Shown piece after piece: positions 22,732 to 34,200 of a stretch of 64,000 nt of DNA (position 1 is its first letter; each line of letters opens with the position of its first letter). Made by a program: the position numbers and the translations under genes. The DNA lies in the NCBI GenBank assembly GCA_963978895.1, contig OZ022246.1, forward strand, positions 12,176,820-12,240,819, in the 5' to 3' direction. The notes under the pieces were generated by a model. That model did no database searches, had not been told where the DNA came from, and saw only the letters and a list, made by a program, of their open reading frames with translations. The stretch comes from Erpobdella octoculata (lineage: Eukaryota > Annelida > Clitellata > Hirudinida > Erpobdellidae).

Positions 22732-25700
22732 TTAACTGAGGCGCTTTCGAAAAGTCCCCGAGAATATTTTAAAATAATAAGTTTTTAGTTTCTTTTTGAA
22801 GAGTTCCGTAGACACAGTGGCCCTTATGTCTGGAGGTAGCGAATTCCACACACACGGCGCTGCATGACGGAAGGCACGCGTTGAAATATTGTTGGAGGTG
22901 TGATGTTGCTGGAGGAGAGGAGCTGCAGAAGAGCGGAGACATCTGCCAGTTATCCGGATTTTGAGTAGGGTGCGAAGATATGGGGGTGATGAAGTAGTGA
23001 GTGTTTTGTGAGTGAGGAGAGCGATCTTGAACGAAATGCGGTGAGTTATGGGCAACCAGTGAAGACGGATGAGATTATTGACGGAGGATTGATGACGTGT
23101 GCCTTTTGAAGTATCGACGTTCAGGACGATTCTGGCTGCCCTATTCAAGGTCCGCTGAAGTCGCGCGCACTGTTGTTGTGTTATGTTGTAGAGGAGAGAA
23201 TTGCAATAGTCAATTCTAGACAGGAGAAGGCAACGTACAAGCGTAGAAGCCAGCTCCATAGTGAGAAATGGCCTGATGTGGCGTATGGCCCTCAGGTGAT
23301 GGTTGCAAGACTTGATGACGCTAGTGATGTAATTAGAAAATGTTAGTTTATTATCCATAGTGACGCCAAGTATTTTCAGGGATGGTGAAAGATGAACGAG
23401 ATCATGGTCAAGATTGATTGATTTGATATGAGAGAGCGAATTGATAAGATGATGTGAGCCTAAGATGGATACTTCGGTTTTTGATGTGTTGAACTGGAGA
23501 TTGTTATGTAGGAACCATGTTTCTACAGCCTGTATGCATGAAGTGAGTCTATTGATTCTGGAAGAAAGGTCAGTGGGATCTTTGGGGCTGATGGGTATGA
23601 AGAGCTGTGTGTCATCGGCGTACTGGTGGTAAGCAACATTGTGGGAGGATAATAAATCGGCTATAGGAGATATATAGGAGGTAAAAAGGAGTGGCCCTAG
23701 GACGGAGCCCTGAGGAACACCATGGGTGAGCTGAACAATAGGAGATGAGTGATCTCCGAGTTTAACAAATTGTGAGCGACCAGTGAGATAAGATGCTAAC
23801 CAGGAGAGGGCTAAGCCGTCGATGCCGAAGTCATCTTTTAGTCGTTGAAGTAGGATGGGATGATCAATGGTGTCGAAGGCAGCAGACAGGTCAAGTCCAG
23901 CAATCATAGTGGCTTCTTTTGAGCCGCAAGAGTGGAAGACATGATCAAAGATGTGTAGTAAAGCAGTTTCAGTGGAAAAGGTGCAACGGTACGCTGATTG
24001 GAAAGGAGAGTAATTAGGGTTGGAAGTAATATGCGGTTGGAGTTGCTTTAGAGCGGCACGTTCAATGATTTTGGAGATGGTAGAAAGGTTGGAAATGGGG
24101 CGAAAGTTACCAGGGTCAGAGGTATCGAGATGGGGTTTTTTTAAGAGTGGCAAGACTTGTGCTGTTTTGAATGACTTTGGAAAGTGACCTTCTTCAAAAG
24201 AAAGGTTGATTAAGTTAGATATGATGATGGAGAGTGTATCCGAGCAATTAATTAAAACTTGATGTGGGAAAGGGTCAAGAGGAGAAGTTTTGTTGCATGA
24301 GCTTTTAATGATTTTCTTTACGTCAGATGCGGTTATTGGTTGGAGAGAATGCATGTTGTGACAGGGCGTGACTCTGGTTGCATATGACGGAAGTGAGTGA
24401 GCAGGAGATGACAAACGTTGTTTTATATTTTGATGAATGTTACTTATTTTATTTATGAAATGGTTACTGAAGGAGTTGACAAGCGTCTCGCAGCTGTTGT
24501 CATCGAGTCTATTATGTTCAGTGGTGGTATGGAGAATCTTGTTTAGATTGCGCCAAAGAGAGCGAGAATTGGCCGAAGAGCTCAATTCATGTCGAACGCA
24601 ATCAACTCTGGAGTTAAGTACTGCAATTCTGGCCAGCTCTCTGGATTGGTCGTAAGCTAATTTGTTTGTAGGGGATGAGTTCTTGTTGTAGAGCCTTTCC
24701 ATCTTTCTCATTTGCCTTTTTGCACTCGTGGCGTCTTCCGATAAGATGGTCTTTGTGACACCCTTCCTGAGCGTCTTGATACGGATAGGGGCAAACTTGT
24801 CGAGTAAACATTTCATGGTTGTTATCATGAGCTCGGTATACTCATCAGCTGTGAGGTTATTGTGATCGAGTAGTGATGAGTTGATTATGTCTCTGTTGAA
24901 GGCGAGCCAATCGATAGATTTTAAATTTCGATGATGGGTGGTGATGCGATTGATGATGGGTTTTGAGTGAGTGATGATGGTTGAGACTAAGTAGTGATCG
25001 GAATAGGATAAACTGTGTGTGCTGACTTCCGTTAGTAAGTATGGTGTGCTGCTGCAAGAGATGAGTAGGTCGAGAATGTTGCCTCTCGAGTGGGTTGGTA
25101 CAGAGACTTGCTGGATGAGGTTGAGTTCATCAAGCAACTCTTGGAGAGTTGGATCGATGGATGTTGAAGAGGAGGGTGCATTGAAGTCGCCGCATATTAT
25201 AAATTTGTGACCAATGGAAGATATTAATTCGATAAAATGAGAAAATTCGTTAATGAAGACCTGAGAGATGTGACCAGGTGGTCTGTAGATAACAGCTATG
25301 AGCAGATGTTGTTGTGAGATGGATGTTTTTGCTACCAGATGCTCGAATTCATGCGTTGGATCCGTGGGTACCTGGGAGCAGAGGAGGTTGTTGCAGTGAA
25401 TGATGGCAAGCCCTCCACCTCTTTTGTCCTCATACGATCCACGGTGTTTGTGGATGACGGAAAATCCAGGTGGAGCCACGTCTCGCTTGATTACCTCTGG
25501 GGCATCAGATGTTATCCAGGTTTCACTTAAACAGAGGAAGTCGAGATTATCGTCAAAGATAGTGTCGTGAAGCAAGGGCGCTTTGCGTACGGCGGAGCGT
25601 GTGTTTAGCACACCCATTTTGAGGGAGCGTAAAATTCCACGAGATTCGGCGAGCATCATCCTTTTGTTGGATTTTGGCTTCCAGATATTGTTTTTGAAGA

Positions 25701-25839
25701 GTGTGTTGCGTAATGTCTTTGTGACACGAAGCGCCGCGGCGGAGCCAATGTCGAGTAACTGTGAAGTGCTGTATTTGATTATACTCATGGTGAGCGATAA
25801 TATCTCCGGTGCTATGTGTTGAAAACGCGGAAAAAGCAA
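22732..25839 (-). CDS. L2-type LINE ORF2: AP endonuclease + reverse transcriptase (1035 aa), intact
   Basis: A single uninterrupted frame. Residues about 75-300 form an apurinic-type endonuclease, with the motifs LNTRS (Asn), LCLSETW (Glu), GDFNAPS (Asp/Asn) and SYSDH (Asp-His). Residues about 480-800 form the reverse transcriptase, including FRPISNLSTISKIIE, GLDLSAAFDTIDH, GVPQGSVLGPLLF and the catalytic YADDTQLF. A C-terminal region follows, with LPITHRISFKIALLTHKTL and LPPDIR, conserved in the L2/CR1 group. The 3' UTR is short and contains GCGCTATATAAAAACAC plus a trinucleotide tail. The protein would nick DNA and prime reverse transcription at the target. No separate ORF1 is visible upstream, and the 5' side runs into TA repeats at 25980. 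No stops or frameshifts are seen, suggesting a recent insertion. Confidence 0.92.
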   Translation of the reverse strand: MLFPRFQHIAPEILSLTMSIIKYSTSQLLDIGSAAALRVTKTLRNTLFKNNIWKPKSNKRMMLAESRGILRSLKMGVLNTRSAVRKAPLLHDTIFDDNLDFLCLSETWITSDAPEVIKRDVAPPGFSVIHKHRGSYEDKRGGGLAIIHCNNLLCSQVPTDPTHEFEHLVAKTSISQQHLLIAVIYRPPGHISQVFINEFSHFIELISSIGHKFIICGDFNAPSSSTSIDPTLQELLDELNLIQQVSVPTHSRGNILDLLISCSSTPYLLTEVSTHSLSYSDHYLVSTIITHSKPIINRITTHHRNLKSIDWLAFNRDIINSSLLDHNNLTADEYTELMITTMKCLLDKFAPIRIKTLRKGVTKTILSEDATSAKRQMRKMERLYNKNSSPTNKLAYDQSRELARIAVLNSRVDCVRHELSSSANSRSLWRNLNKILHTTTEHNRLDDNSCETLVNSFSNHFINKISNIHQNIKQRLSSPAHSLPSYATRVTPCHNMHSLQPITASDVKKIIKSSCNKTSPLDPFPHQVLINCSDTLSIIISNLINLSFEEGHFPKSFKTAQVLPLLKKPHLDTSDPGNFRPISNLSTISKIIERAALKQLQPHITSNPNYSPFQSAYRCTFSTETALLHIFDHVFHSCGSKEATMIAGLDLSAAFDTIDHPILLQRLKDDFGIDGLALSWLASYLTGRSQFVKLGDHSSPIVQLTHGVPQGSVLGPLLFTSYISPIADLLSSHNVAYHQYADDTQLFIPISPKDPTDLSSRINRLTSCIQAVETWFLHNNLQFNTSKTEVSILGSHHLINSLSHIKSINLDHDLVHLSPSLKILGVTMDNKLTFSNYITSVIKSCNHHLRAIRHIRPFLTMELASTLVRCLLLSRIDYCNSLLYNITQQQCARLQRTLNRAARIVLNVDTSKGTRHQSSVNNLIRLHWLPITHRISFKIALLTHKTLTTSSPPYLRTLLKIRITGRCLRSSAAPLLQQHHTSNNISTRAFRHAAPCVWNSLPPDIRATVSTELFKKKLKTYYFKIFSGTFRKRLS

Positions 25840-25978
25840 AACTAACGTAGAGACTAAAATTAAAAATATTGTTCCACTTGAAACGATAGAGAAAAAAGCT
25901 TAATTATTAACTATTTTATCGAAAAAACGGGGACCCTCGAGAACACGCTATGTTTACATAGACATGGGTAGGGAAAAA

Positions 25979-26402
<424 letters not shown>

Positions 26403-26442
26403 CCAAAAAAGGATGGTCGGTGTATATATATATATATACACT

Positions 26443-26443
26443 A

Positions 26444-26537
<94 letters not shown>

Positions 26538-26612
26538 TAGTGCCCCGCTAGTATATATATATATATATATATACTAGTGCCCCGCTAGTATATATATATA
26601 TATATATATATA
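26443..26612. repeat. (TA)n tracts with repeated CTAGTGCCCCGCTAG islands
   Basis: Three TA tracts are separated by two identical islands, CTAGTGCCCCGCTAG, near 26536 and 26573. GCCCCGCTAG is the 3' tip of a family A Helitron, so the islands look like minimal leftovers of Helitron ends. Confidence 0.8.
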
Positions 26613-26614
26613 TA

Positions 26615-27150
<536 letters not shown>

Positions 27151-27152
27151 TA

Positions 27153-28450
27153 CTAGTAGACCCCTCAGCCGCCTTAGTAACCGTTTCACGACCGGCTTGG
27201 CACGTTTTGTGGCCTAATTTACTGCGAGCCGAGATTTTGCGGCCGGCGGCGGCTAACTGTTTTTGTGACCTTATTTCTCGGCTTATATGAAAATTTAGAA
27301 CTTAGCAATCAGAAGTTTCAAAACGCAAAATTGTGAAAATGGTAATCCTGCAGTATAGCGTCCTGAACCGATTTTGATGAAAAAACGGTTTAAAAAACTG
27401 TTTAATAGAATAACCATAGAACATTATCAAAACATATTACGAACAAGTATTTTACAGAAAAACTTACTAAAAACCGACTTTAAGCAAAAATATCCAAAGG
27501 CAATGTTGACACGCGGAATAATACAATTCAAGGAATGAAAAGCAAGGAAGAGTTAATATTCAAATGAAATAACATAATAAAATAATAAATACATTTTAAA
27601 AAGTTACAATTAAGTTTTTAATTATTTAAATTTTAAAAAATCAGAGCGCTGAGTGGAAATTTATCTATGACTAGCGGGGGATCCAGCGTTGCCCGGGGTT
27701 TTCCCATCATTTTTCTCTCGCTCCCGTTTCCTTCCCCGCTAGTTTTCTTGCTTCCGATCGTTTTCTCTCTCCCGATCGCCTTCCCGTTCCCGGCCGCATT
27801 CCCGCTCCCGATTGCTCTTCTCTTCCTGGTCGCTTTCTCGCTCGCTCTTTCGCTCTCCAAACGATTCTGCTAGCCACATGACCTCTAAAACTCAAAATTT
27901 CTGCTCCAAGAAATATGATAGAAACCGTACCAAAAACAGCCAAGTCGCCAAGTACTTTTACTTTGATATTATCTAACTTTTTCTTGGTGTTCTGTTGCTA
28001 ATTTATTGTTTTCAATGTTTTTTTTTTAACTTTTCTTAAGGCAATTTGACATAAAGCGCCGCATTTAAAGAAACGGTTTTAGACATGGAGCGGGTTACGC
28101 AACTCGTACTTCTAAAGCAAACTAATATTTTTCAATGTTTTACTTCCAAAATTTTTTATATTTTTTTCCCTAAATTGTCTATTTTTATTTTAAATGTGTT
28201 TAATTTTTATTACCTTTATTCCTACTGTTCACTTCTATCGCTATTGACAAATAGATCTTCATCGGGAACTACGTTAACTTCGGGAGTAATTTATAAATGT
28301 TCTAAAGTGCTATAATTTTTGGTTTTTTAGTTATTTATGTTGTAATTAGTCTTTATTTCCCTTATTTATGTTTTAAATATCATTTACGTTAAAAAACCGG
28401 CCATTTTTCATCGAAATCGGTTCAGGACGCTATACTGCAGGATTACCGTG
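27153..28450 (-). mobile_element. Probable Helitron-like element with long internal inverted repeat
   Basis: A CTAG lies at 27153, immediately after the preceding element. A segment of about 58 bp at 27338-27396 (with CTGCAGTATAGCGTCCTGAA) returns inverted at 28391-28448. GAACCGATTTTGATGAAA resembles phrases common near Helitron 5' ends. The terminal hairpin is not clear, so the class is tentative. A family A fragment lies inside at 27671-27865. Confidence 0.45.
27671..27865 (-). mobile_element. Helitron family A 3' fragment
   Basis: CTAGCGGGGGATCCAGCGTT is a degraded 3' tip and hairpin. It is followed by the C/T-rich minisatellite, and the 5' half is absent. Confidence 0.75.
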
Positions 28451-29320
28451 AAAATTTGAGATGCCATGAAAAAACTTTAAATCACTATTTTTCCTAAAGT
28501 GTTTCAATATCACCCATCATTAGTAGTAATTTCAACTCAATAGAATTATAAATCACATCCCTGCCCACTATTTTTTTCAAATTATTTTTTTTTTGAAAAT
28601 TTTTTAAGTAACAGTGACTTAAGACTATTTAGCATTTAATTCAAGTTCATAATTAATATTTGAACTGAGTTATGCCTAGTATTTTAACTATAAGAACTTG
28701 TAAAATTCGATATTGGCCATTTTTTAAATGGCCGCCAACGCCACACCCATCACCAAATTTGAGACAAACAGGTGGATTCATGTACTATTGAACCTCCTCT
28801 ACAAAATCCACATAACCATCCTCTCCCTCTCAGGGGGAGCAGGGTCTATAGCCAGCCTAAGGTTTACAAGAAACAAAGAAGCAAGCTGTACAGTATGGGA
28901 TAGGTCATAACAATATCTGACCAATAGGAGAGTGGAATTGCTGAATACTTTGCTATTAAATCTTCATCAATAATAGTGCTTGTTAGATATCCATCGAGCT
29001 CAGGTTGTAATTGTTCTGCATCTGATCTTTTTGTTAAAGTTGCATTGTCATTGAGTTCAGCCAGAAGTTGTAATGAGTGGAAACCATAGACATCCTTGGT
29101 GAGAACGCTTTGTATGGGTGTAAAGTTTATGATTTTTATTGTGGCTATGAAGAAATATTTAATTTTTAAAAAAATAGAACTAATTTTAAAAAAAAAATAC
29201 TATTTCATTTTTAATAAACTAGAAAAATTATGAAAACTCTGTTTGTGTTGCTATTTTTAAAACTGGAATAAATATTTATTTACTAAAAAAATTTATTTGT
29301 TCACAACTCCGAGTAGGCTT
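28451..29320. other. AT-rich DNA, nothing recognised
   Basis: No gene, RNA or element ends found. A short open stretch at 28728-28908 beginning MAANATPITKFET has ordinary composition but no recognisable domain. Confidence 0.35.
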
Positions 29321-29324
29321 ATAC

Positions 29325-29495
29325 ATTTTCGGGTTCGGGTTCGGGTATCAAGTTTTCACATTTTCGGGTTCGGGTATCAAGTTTTCACATTTTCGGGTTC
29401 GGGTATCAAATTTTCACACTTTCGGGTTCGAGTTCGGGTATCAGAAAAAGACCGGGTAGTACCGAACTCGGGTTCGGGTACCCGTGACATCCCTA
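29325..29495. repeat. TTCGGGTTCGGGTATCA tandem repeat
   Basis: Several imperfect copies of a unit of about 30 bp, CACATTTTCGGGTTCGGGTA, end in GGGTACCCGTGACATCCCTA. Its reverse complement, TAGGGATGTCACGGGTACCC, resembles the end of some hAT-type elements. I did not find the opposite terminus. Confidence 0.6.
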
Positions 29496-29915
29496 CTAAG
29501 CTGGGTCGGTTCGATACAGGCCACGTCCCTTCATTAACCCATTTGCCTGCAGCCACGCCCATTCATGCTCATCATCTTTGCAGTTTGACCTAATTTCTTA
29601 CTTTTGTGATAATAGCAATAATGGCTGAACAAAAAAACAAGTTGTCTTTAGACAAGTTTAAAGATATTAAAGACAAGGGCGACATGGCGTTTTGGGAGGA
29701 TATGTTCAGACATGTAATCTTTAAAATGACACAATGATTGTCACAAATTTTTGAAATTAAGCAGAGACATTTGAGTTTTAAAGCTTCACAATATATGAGA
29801 CGTAGACGCCTGATATTAGAGAAATATCAATCGATTAGAGAAATATCAGTCAGTTTTGTTAATGACTGGTAAAAAAAATTGTGATCGGTTTATGGTATGG
29901 ATTTTATATATGATA
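29496..29915. other. Short unassigned stretch
   Basis: It contains a small open frame at 29621-29737 (MAEQKNKLSLDKFKDIKDKG then a stop after 38 residues). Its codon use is ordinary, but it is too short and unrecognised to call a gene. Confidence 0.25.
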
Positions 29916-30105
29916 CTAGCGGGGTTACCCGGCGTTGCTCGGGGGTGTTTAGAGTTTTTTATCGTTTTTCTCTAGCTCCCGTTTAATTCCCCGTTTTCTC
30001 TCCCGCTCCCGGTCGCTTTCCCGTTCCCGCTTGCTCTCCTACTCCCGGTGGCTTTCCAGCTCCCGGTCACTTTCCTGATTCCGGTCGCTTTCCCGCCCCA
30101 TCTAT
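29916..30105 (-). mobile_element. Helitron family A 3' fragment
   Basis: CTAGCGGGGTTACCCGGCGT tip and hairpin, followed by the CCGGTCGCTTTCC minisatellite. It breaks off near CGCCCCATC. The adjoining 30120-30370 segment shares blocks (ACGCAATTGTAAACAGTGCT) with an inverted stretch at 54290-54400. Confidence 0.75.
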
Positions 30106-30396
30106 CTCTTAATAATTTGTAATAACGCGCAATCGGTCACATTATGCTAGACATTATGCTAGACATGGACTTCTTAATATTAAGAAGTCCATTAGCAACT
30201 AATGCCTGTTACGCAATTGTAAACAGTGCTTCGAAAACTTTGGTCCGGAAGGTTTTTTGGCCCCCTGAGCCGGGGGATCGGAGGAGTCCAAACCTTCTTA
30301 ACTTTTTCCGCTTCTTAACTTTCCAGGCTAAAAGTTCCTATGTACGACCATCGAAGGTAATTGCGTAATAAAATTCAAATTTTTTTAACGTAACAA

Positions 30397-31008
30397 CGTT
30401 TGAAGGCTTCAAGCAACTTTTAGCAAATCTATTTTACGTTTTATGGGCTAAAATAAGTTATAAAAGAGTGGAAAAAAATGAGCGCGAGTGGGAACGGAAA
30501 CGGGAGAGCAAGCGGGAACGAAACGGGAGAGCAAGCGGGGAAGGTGTAGTGTACCGGTATTTTATGCACGTCCACGCGCATGTGTGCCAAACGCATGTTA
30601 TACAGGTAATTACAGGTGAGCGCTCCTTAGCTTGCTAGGCTCGCGCTTCTTCACTTGTTTGGCGCGCGCTAGCTAGTGGCTAGCTTAAAAAACCTTTGCT
30701 TTCGAATGTTCTCTCTCTTTCTTCTTCGTTGTTCTCGTGGTTCGCCATATTGCTACTTTAATCAAGAATTTAAACTTTGCTTTATTTTCATTTCTCGCCA
30801 TTGTTGGCCCCCAGAAGAATTGTTTATTTTTTTCTATTGTCGTCGGTCAATTAAATAAAGTTATTTCAAACCGCCTTCAAACTCTGTTGAGTTGGTACTA
30901 CAAAGTATATCGAAAAAACGTAGTCAGCGACTACAAAGGAAACGGTAGCAAGAGAGAAAATGATGAAAAACCTCTGAAAACCCCAAGCAACGCCGGGTAA
31001 CTCCGCCA

Positions 31009-31009
<1 letters not shown>
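30397..31009 (+). mobile_element. Helitron family A 3' half split by a solo LTR
   Basis: It begins with AGCAAATCTATTTTACGTTT and the purine-rich minisatellite. A 391-bp LTR interrupts it at 30545-30935. It then resumes with GGAAACGGTAGCAAGAGAG and ends GCAACGCCGGGTAACTCCGC, CAG (altered CTAG), and a TA tract. Confidence 0.8.
30545..30935. mobile_element. Solo LTR, 391 bp, with 4-bp target duplication
   Basis: It starts TGTAGTGTACC and ends CGACTACA, so TGTAGT and ACTACA form the usual short inverted ends. AAGG flanks both sides (30541-30544 and 30936-30939), and joining the flanks restores the Helitron minisatellite. AATAAAG at about 30854 is a likely polyadenylation signal, implying + orientation. 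The internal region of the retrotransposon was lost by LTR-LTR recombination. Confidence 0.8.

Positions 31010-31080
<71 letters not shown>
31010..31080. repeat. (TA)n tract
   Basis: About 70 bp of TA between the family A end and the 3' end of a LINE. Confidence 0.95.
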
Positions 31081-31085
<5 letters not shown>

Positions 31086-31231
31086 TATTTGTCAACATAT
31101 CTGCATAATGAAATGAAATGTCAACAGAGAGACTACTAATAAGCAATGCTTGTAGTGTAGCCACCCTTTACAAAAAGAAACAAAAATCACACACACACAC
31201 AAAATCAAATATAAACACAATGCTCAGTTTT

Positions 31232-34200
31232 TCAAAAAAACGATTGTAAATTATGTTCACAAATAAATTTCTTGGCAAGAATTTTAAAAATGTGAACTGA
31301 AGATATACATCTGATGTCTTCTGGTAAAATGTTCCATAATTTTGGTCCAATGAGGTAAAAACTTGTAGAAAATATTTTCAATCTGCAGTAAGGTAAATAA
31401 AAAATACCTGTATGTCTTGTTTGTCTATTCTTTATATCTGATGATAACATAAAATTATCAAAGGCAGGGCAATGCATAATATTATTAATGAGCTTAAACA
31501 TGAAAACCAAGATGCTATAGCAATGAATTAGTCTTGGTGTAAACATATTTAGTGTTTTATTATAATTATCAACATTGTCCGTTCTTCCAAGTCCGTAGAG
31601 CATTCTAACAAAACGATTCTGGATTACTGAAAGGGTACGCATAGAGGAAACAGGACTGTTTCCCCAAATCAAATTACAATAAGTAATATGTGGGTAGATC
31701 AAAAAGTAATAAAGATGACATATAATATCATGATTCAAACGATTTCTGAACCTTGATAATAATCCAACAGATTTGCTCATTGTTCTCTATATGATCTGTC
31801 CAAGACAGACTTTCCGTAATGGTAAAACCAAGAAACTTTGTGAACCCCACTCTAGGCAGTGAAGTTCCACCATATTCAATACGAAATAGAGGAAGAGCAT
31901 TTAATTTAATTTTTGGTCCAAATATCATGTAGTTTGTTTTTCTGCTGTTAATTTTGAGACGATTGGCAGAGAACCACTGAGAAAATTTCACTAATTCGAT
32001 GTTCATCACAGTTGTAACTTCATCTATAGAATTTCCAGAATAAAACAAATTGGTGTCATCAGCATATAATATTGTTGAGAGCAGTTTAGAAGTTTCAAAT
32101 ATGTCATTAACAAAGATGTTGAAAAGTAGTGGGCCTAGGATTGAACCGGTTCCACGACAAAACGTTCACAGACAAAATGTTCAACGACAAAATATTCCCG
32201 ACAAAACGTTCACGACACAACGTTCACGACAAAATGTTCACGACAAAATGAACACCGACAAAACGTTCACAGACAAAATATTCAACGACAAAATGTTCAA
32301 CGACAAAATGTTCACGACAAAACGTTCACGACAAAACGTTCACGAAAAATGTTCACGCACAAAATGCTCACAGACAAAATGTTCACGACAAAACGTTCAC
32401 GACAAAACGTTCACTAAAATGGTCACGCACAAAATGTTCACAGACAAAATGTTCACAGACAAAATGCTCACAGACAAAATGTTCAACGACAAAACGTTCA
32501 CGACAAAACGTTCACGACACAATGTTCACGACAAAATGTTCAGACTGAAAAATAAAAATTTTGTTTTATTATGCCAAGATCGCTTGCAAACTAATTATTA
32601 AGTCATTTTTTGTGATGTGTCTATTCACCATTTTATTTACCTAAGCAAAGTATATGTGCATGACAGCATGAAACTAATACGTATTGGCAACATCAAATGA
32701 TCTCCAATTAATAAATAATTGTATGGAATTATAGCTATTTGGCTTTTTCTTTTTCATCTATATTTTGATCCTTTTTATCATCGTTCCATTTATTAACTAG
32801 TTAATGCCTGTTAATTTGCTTTTGGATACCCTAACTTTTTAGTTTTTAATTGCTAGATATGTATTTTCAATTCTAGTTGAAAAACGCAAGTAGCTGCATG
32901 CTGCTTTACCCAAGTCACCGTTACGTTAATTAGCTAATTAAAGGAGGCTATATTGCTCTTGGAAGCCGATAACTTCCTAATCGCTAGGCTACAACGATCA
33001 AGGCTTCTTTCTGTCGTTCACTTAATTAAAATTGAAACATCAAATGAATCTCAATTAATAACTAATTGCATTTCTTTTTCTTTTTAATCGGAGTTAATAA
33101 AGATTTCATATTTTGACCCTTTTAATCATCGTTCCATTTATTAACTAGTTAATGCGGGTTTGTTAATTTTCTCTTGGATACTCTTAACTTTTTAATCTTT
33201 AGAATACAGCCATCAAACCTTATTTACGTCGTTTGCTCAATTGAAATTGAAAATTCAAACGATCTCAAATTCGTAACAAATTGTATTTTCCTTTTATAGC
33301 TATCTCATTTCATCTGTTTTTTCCTTCTTGCTGAAACAGTTTACAGTCCTCCAATCCATCCTCATCTGGTTGCCGTTTGAGTTAGGGGTATCAAAGAGGA
33401 AATTAACATTGCATTTACTATTGTTAACGTTTTATTTGCGCTCATTTTGTGAAACACAAAATATTTTATCATTTAAAACTAAACTAAACTTAAAAGTTGC
33501 AATCGTGAACATTTTGTCGTGAACGTTGTGTCGTGAACGTTTTGTCGTGAACATTTTGTCGTTGAACATTTTGTCTGTGAACATTTTGTCTGTGAACATT
33601 TTGTCTGTGAACATTTTGTCTGTGAACATTTTGTGCGTGAACATTTTGTCGTGAACGTTGTGTCGTGAACGTTTTGTCGTGAACATTTTGTCGTTGAACA
33701 TTTTGTCTGTGAACATTTTGTCTGTGAACATTTTGTCTGTGAACATTTTGTCGTGAACATTTTGTCGTGAACGTTGTGTCGTAAACGTTTTGTCGTGAAC
33801 ATTTTGTCGTTGAACATTTTGTCTGTGAACGTTTTGTCGTGACACCGATTGAACCTTGTGGAACTCCTATGGATATGCCCCTCAAAACAGAGTTTGTGTC
33901 GCCAGGAGAAACTAGTTGACTTCTATATTTCAAATAGTTAACAAACCATAAATGTGCAGTCCCACGAATACCATAGTGTGAGATCTTATTCAGCAGAATG
34001 TCGTGATTGATAGTATCAAAAGCTTTGCTAAGATCAATGAAAACACCCACTGTGAGATGCTTGTTGTTCATTTGCTGTAGTAGTTGCTGGGTGAGATTGA
34101 TGAGAGCAAGATCAGTGGAACTATTTGCTTTAAATCCAAATTGGTTGCTGTGAATGACGTGGTGCTTGTTGAAAAAAGATGTGATTCTATTGAACATAAG

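Noticed and set aside
32050..32601. 183-codon frame rich in NVHDK, QNVHRQ and MFTDKM
   Set aside because: It runs from antisense LINE sequence into the GACAAAATGTTCAC minisatellite arm. The equivalent - strand frame at 33.5-33.8 kb is fused to the LINE reverse transcriptase by the same artefact.
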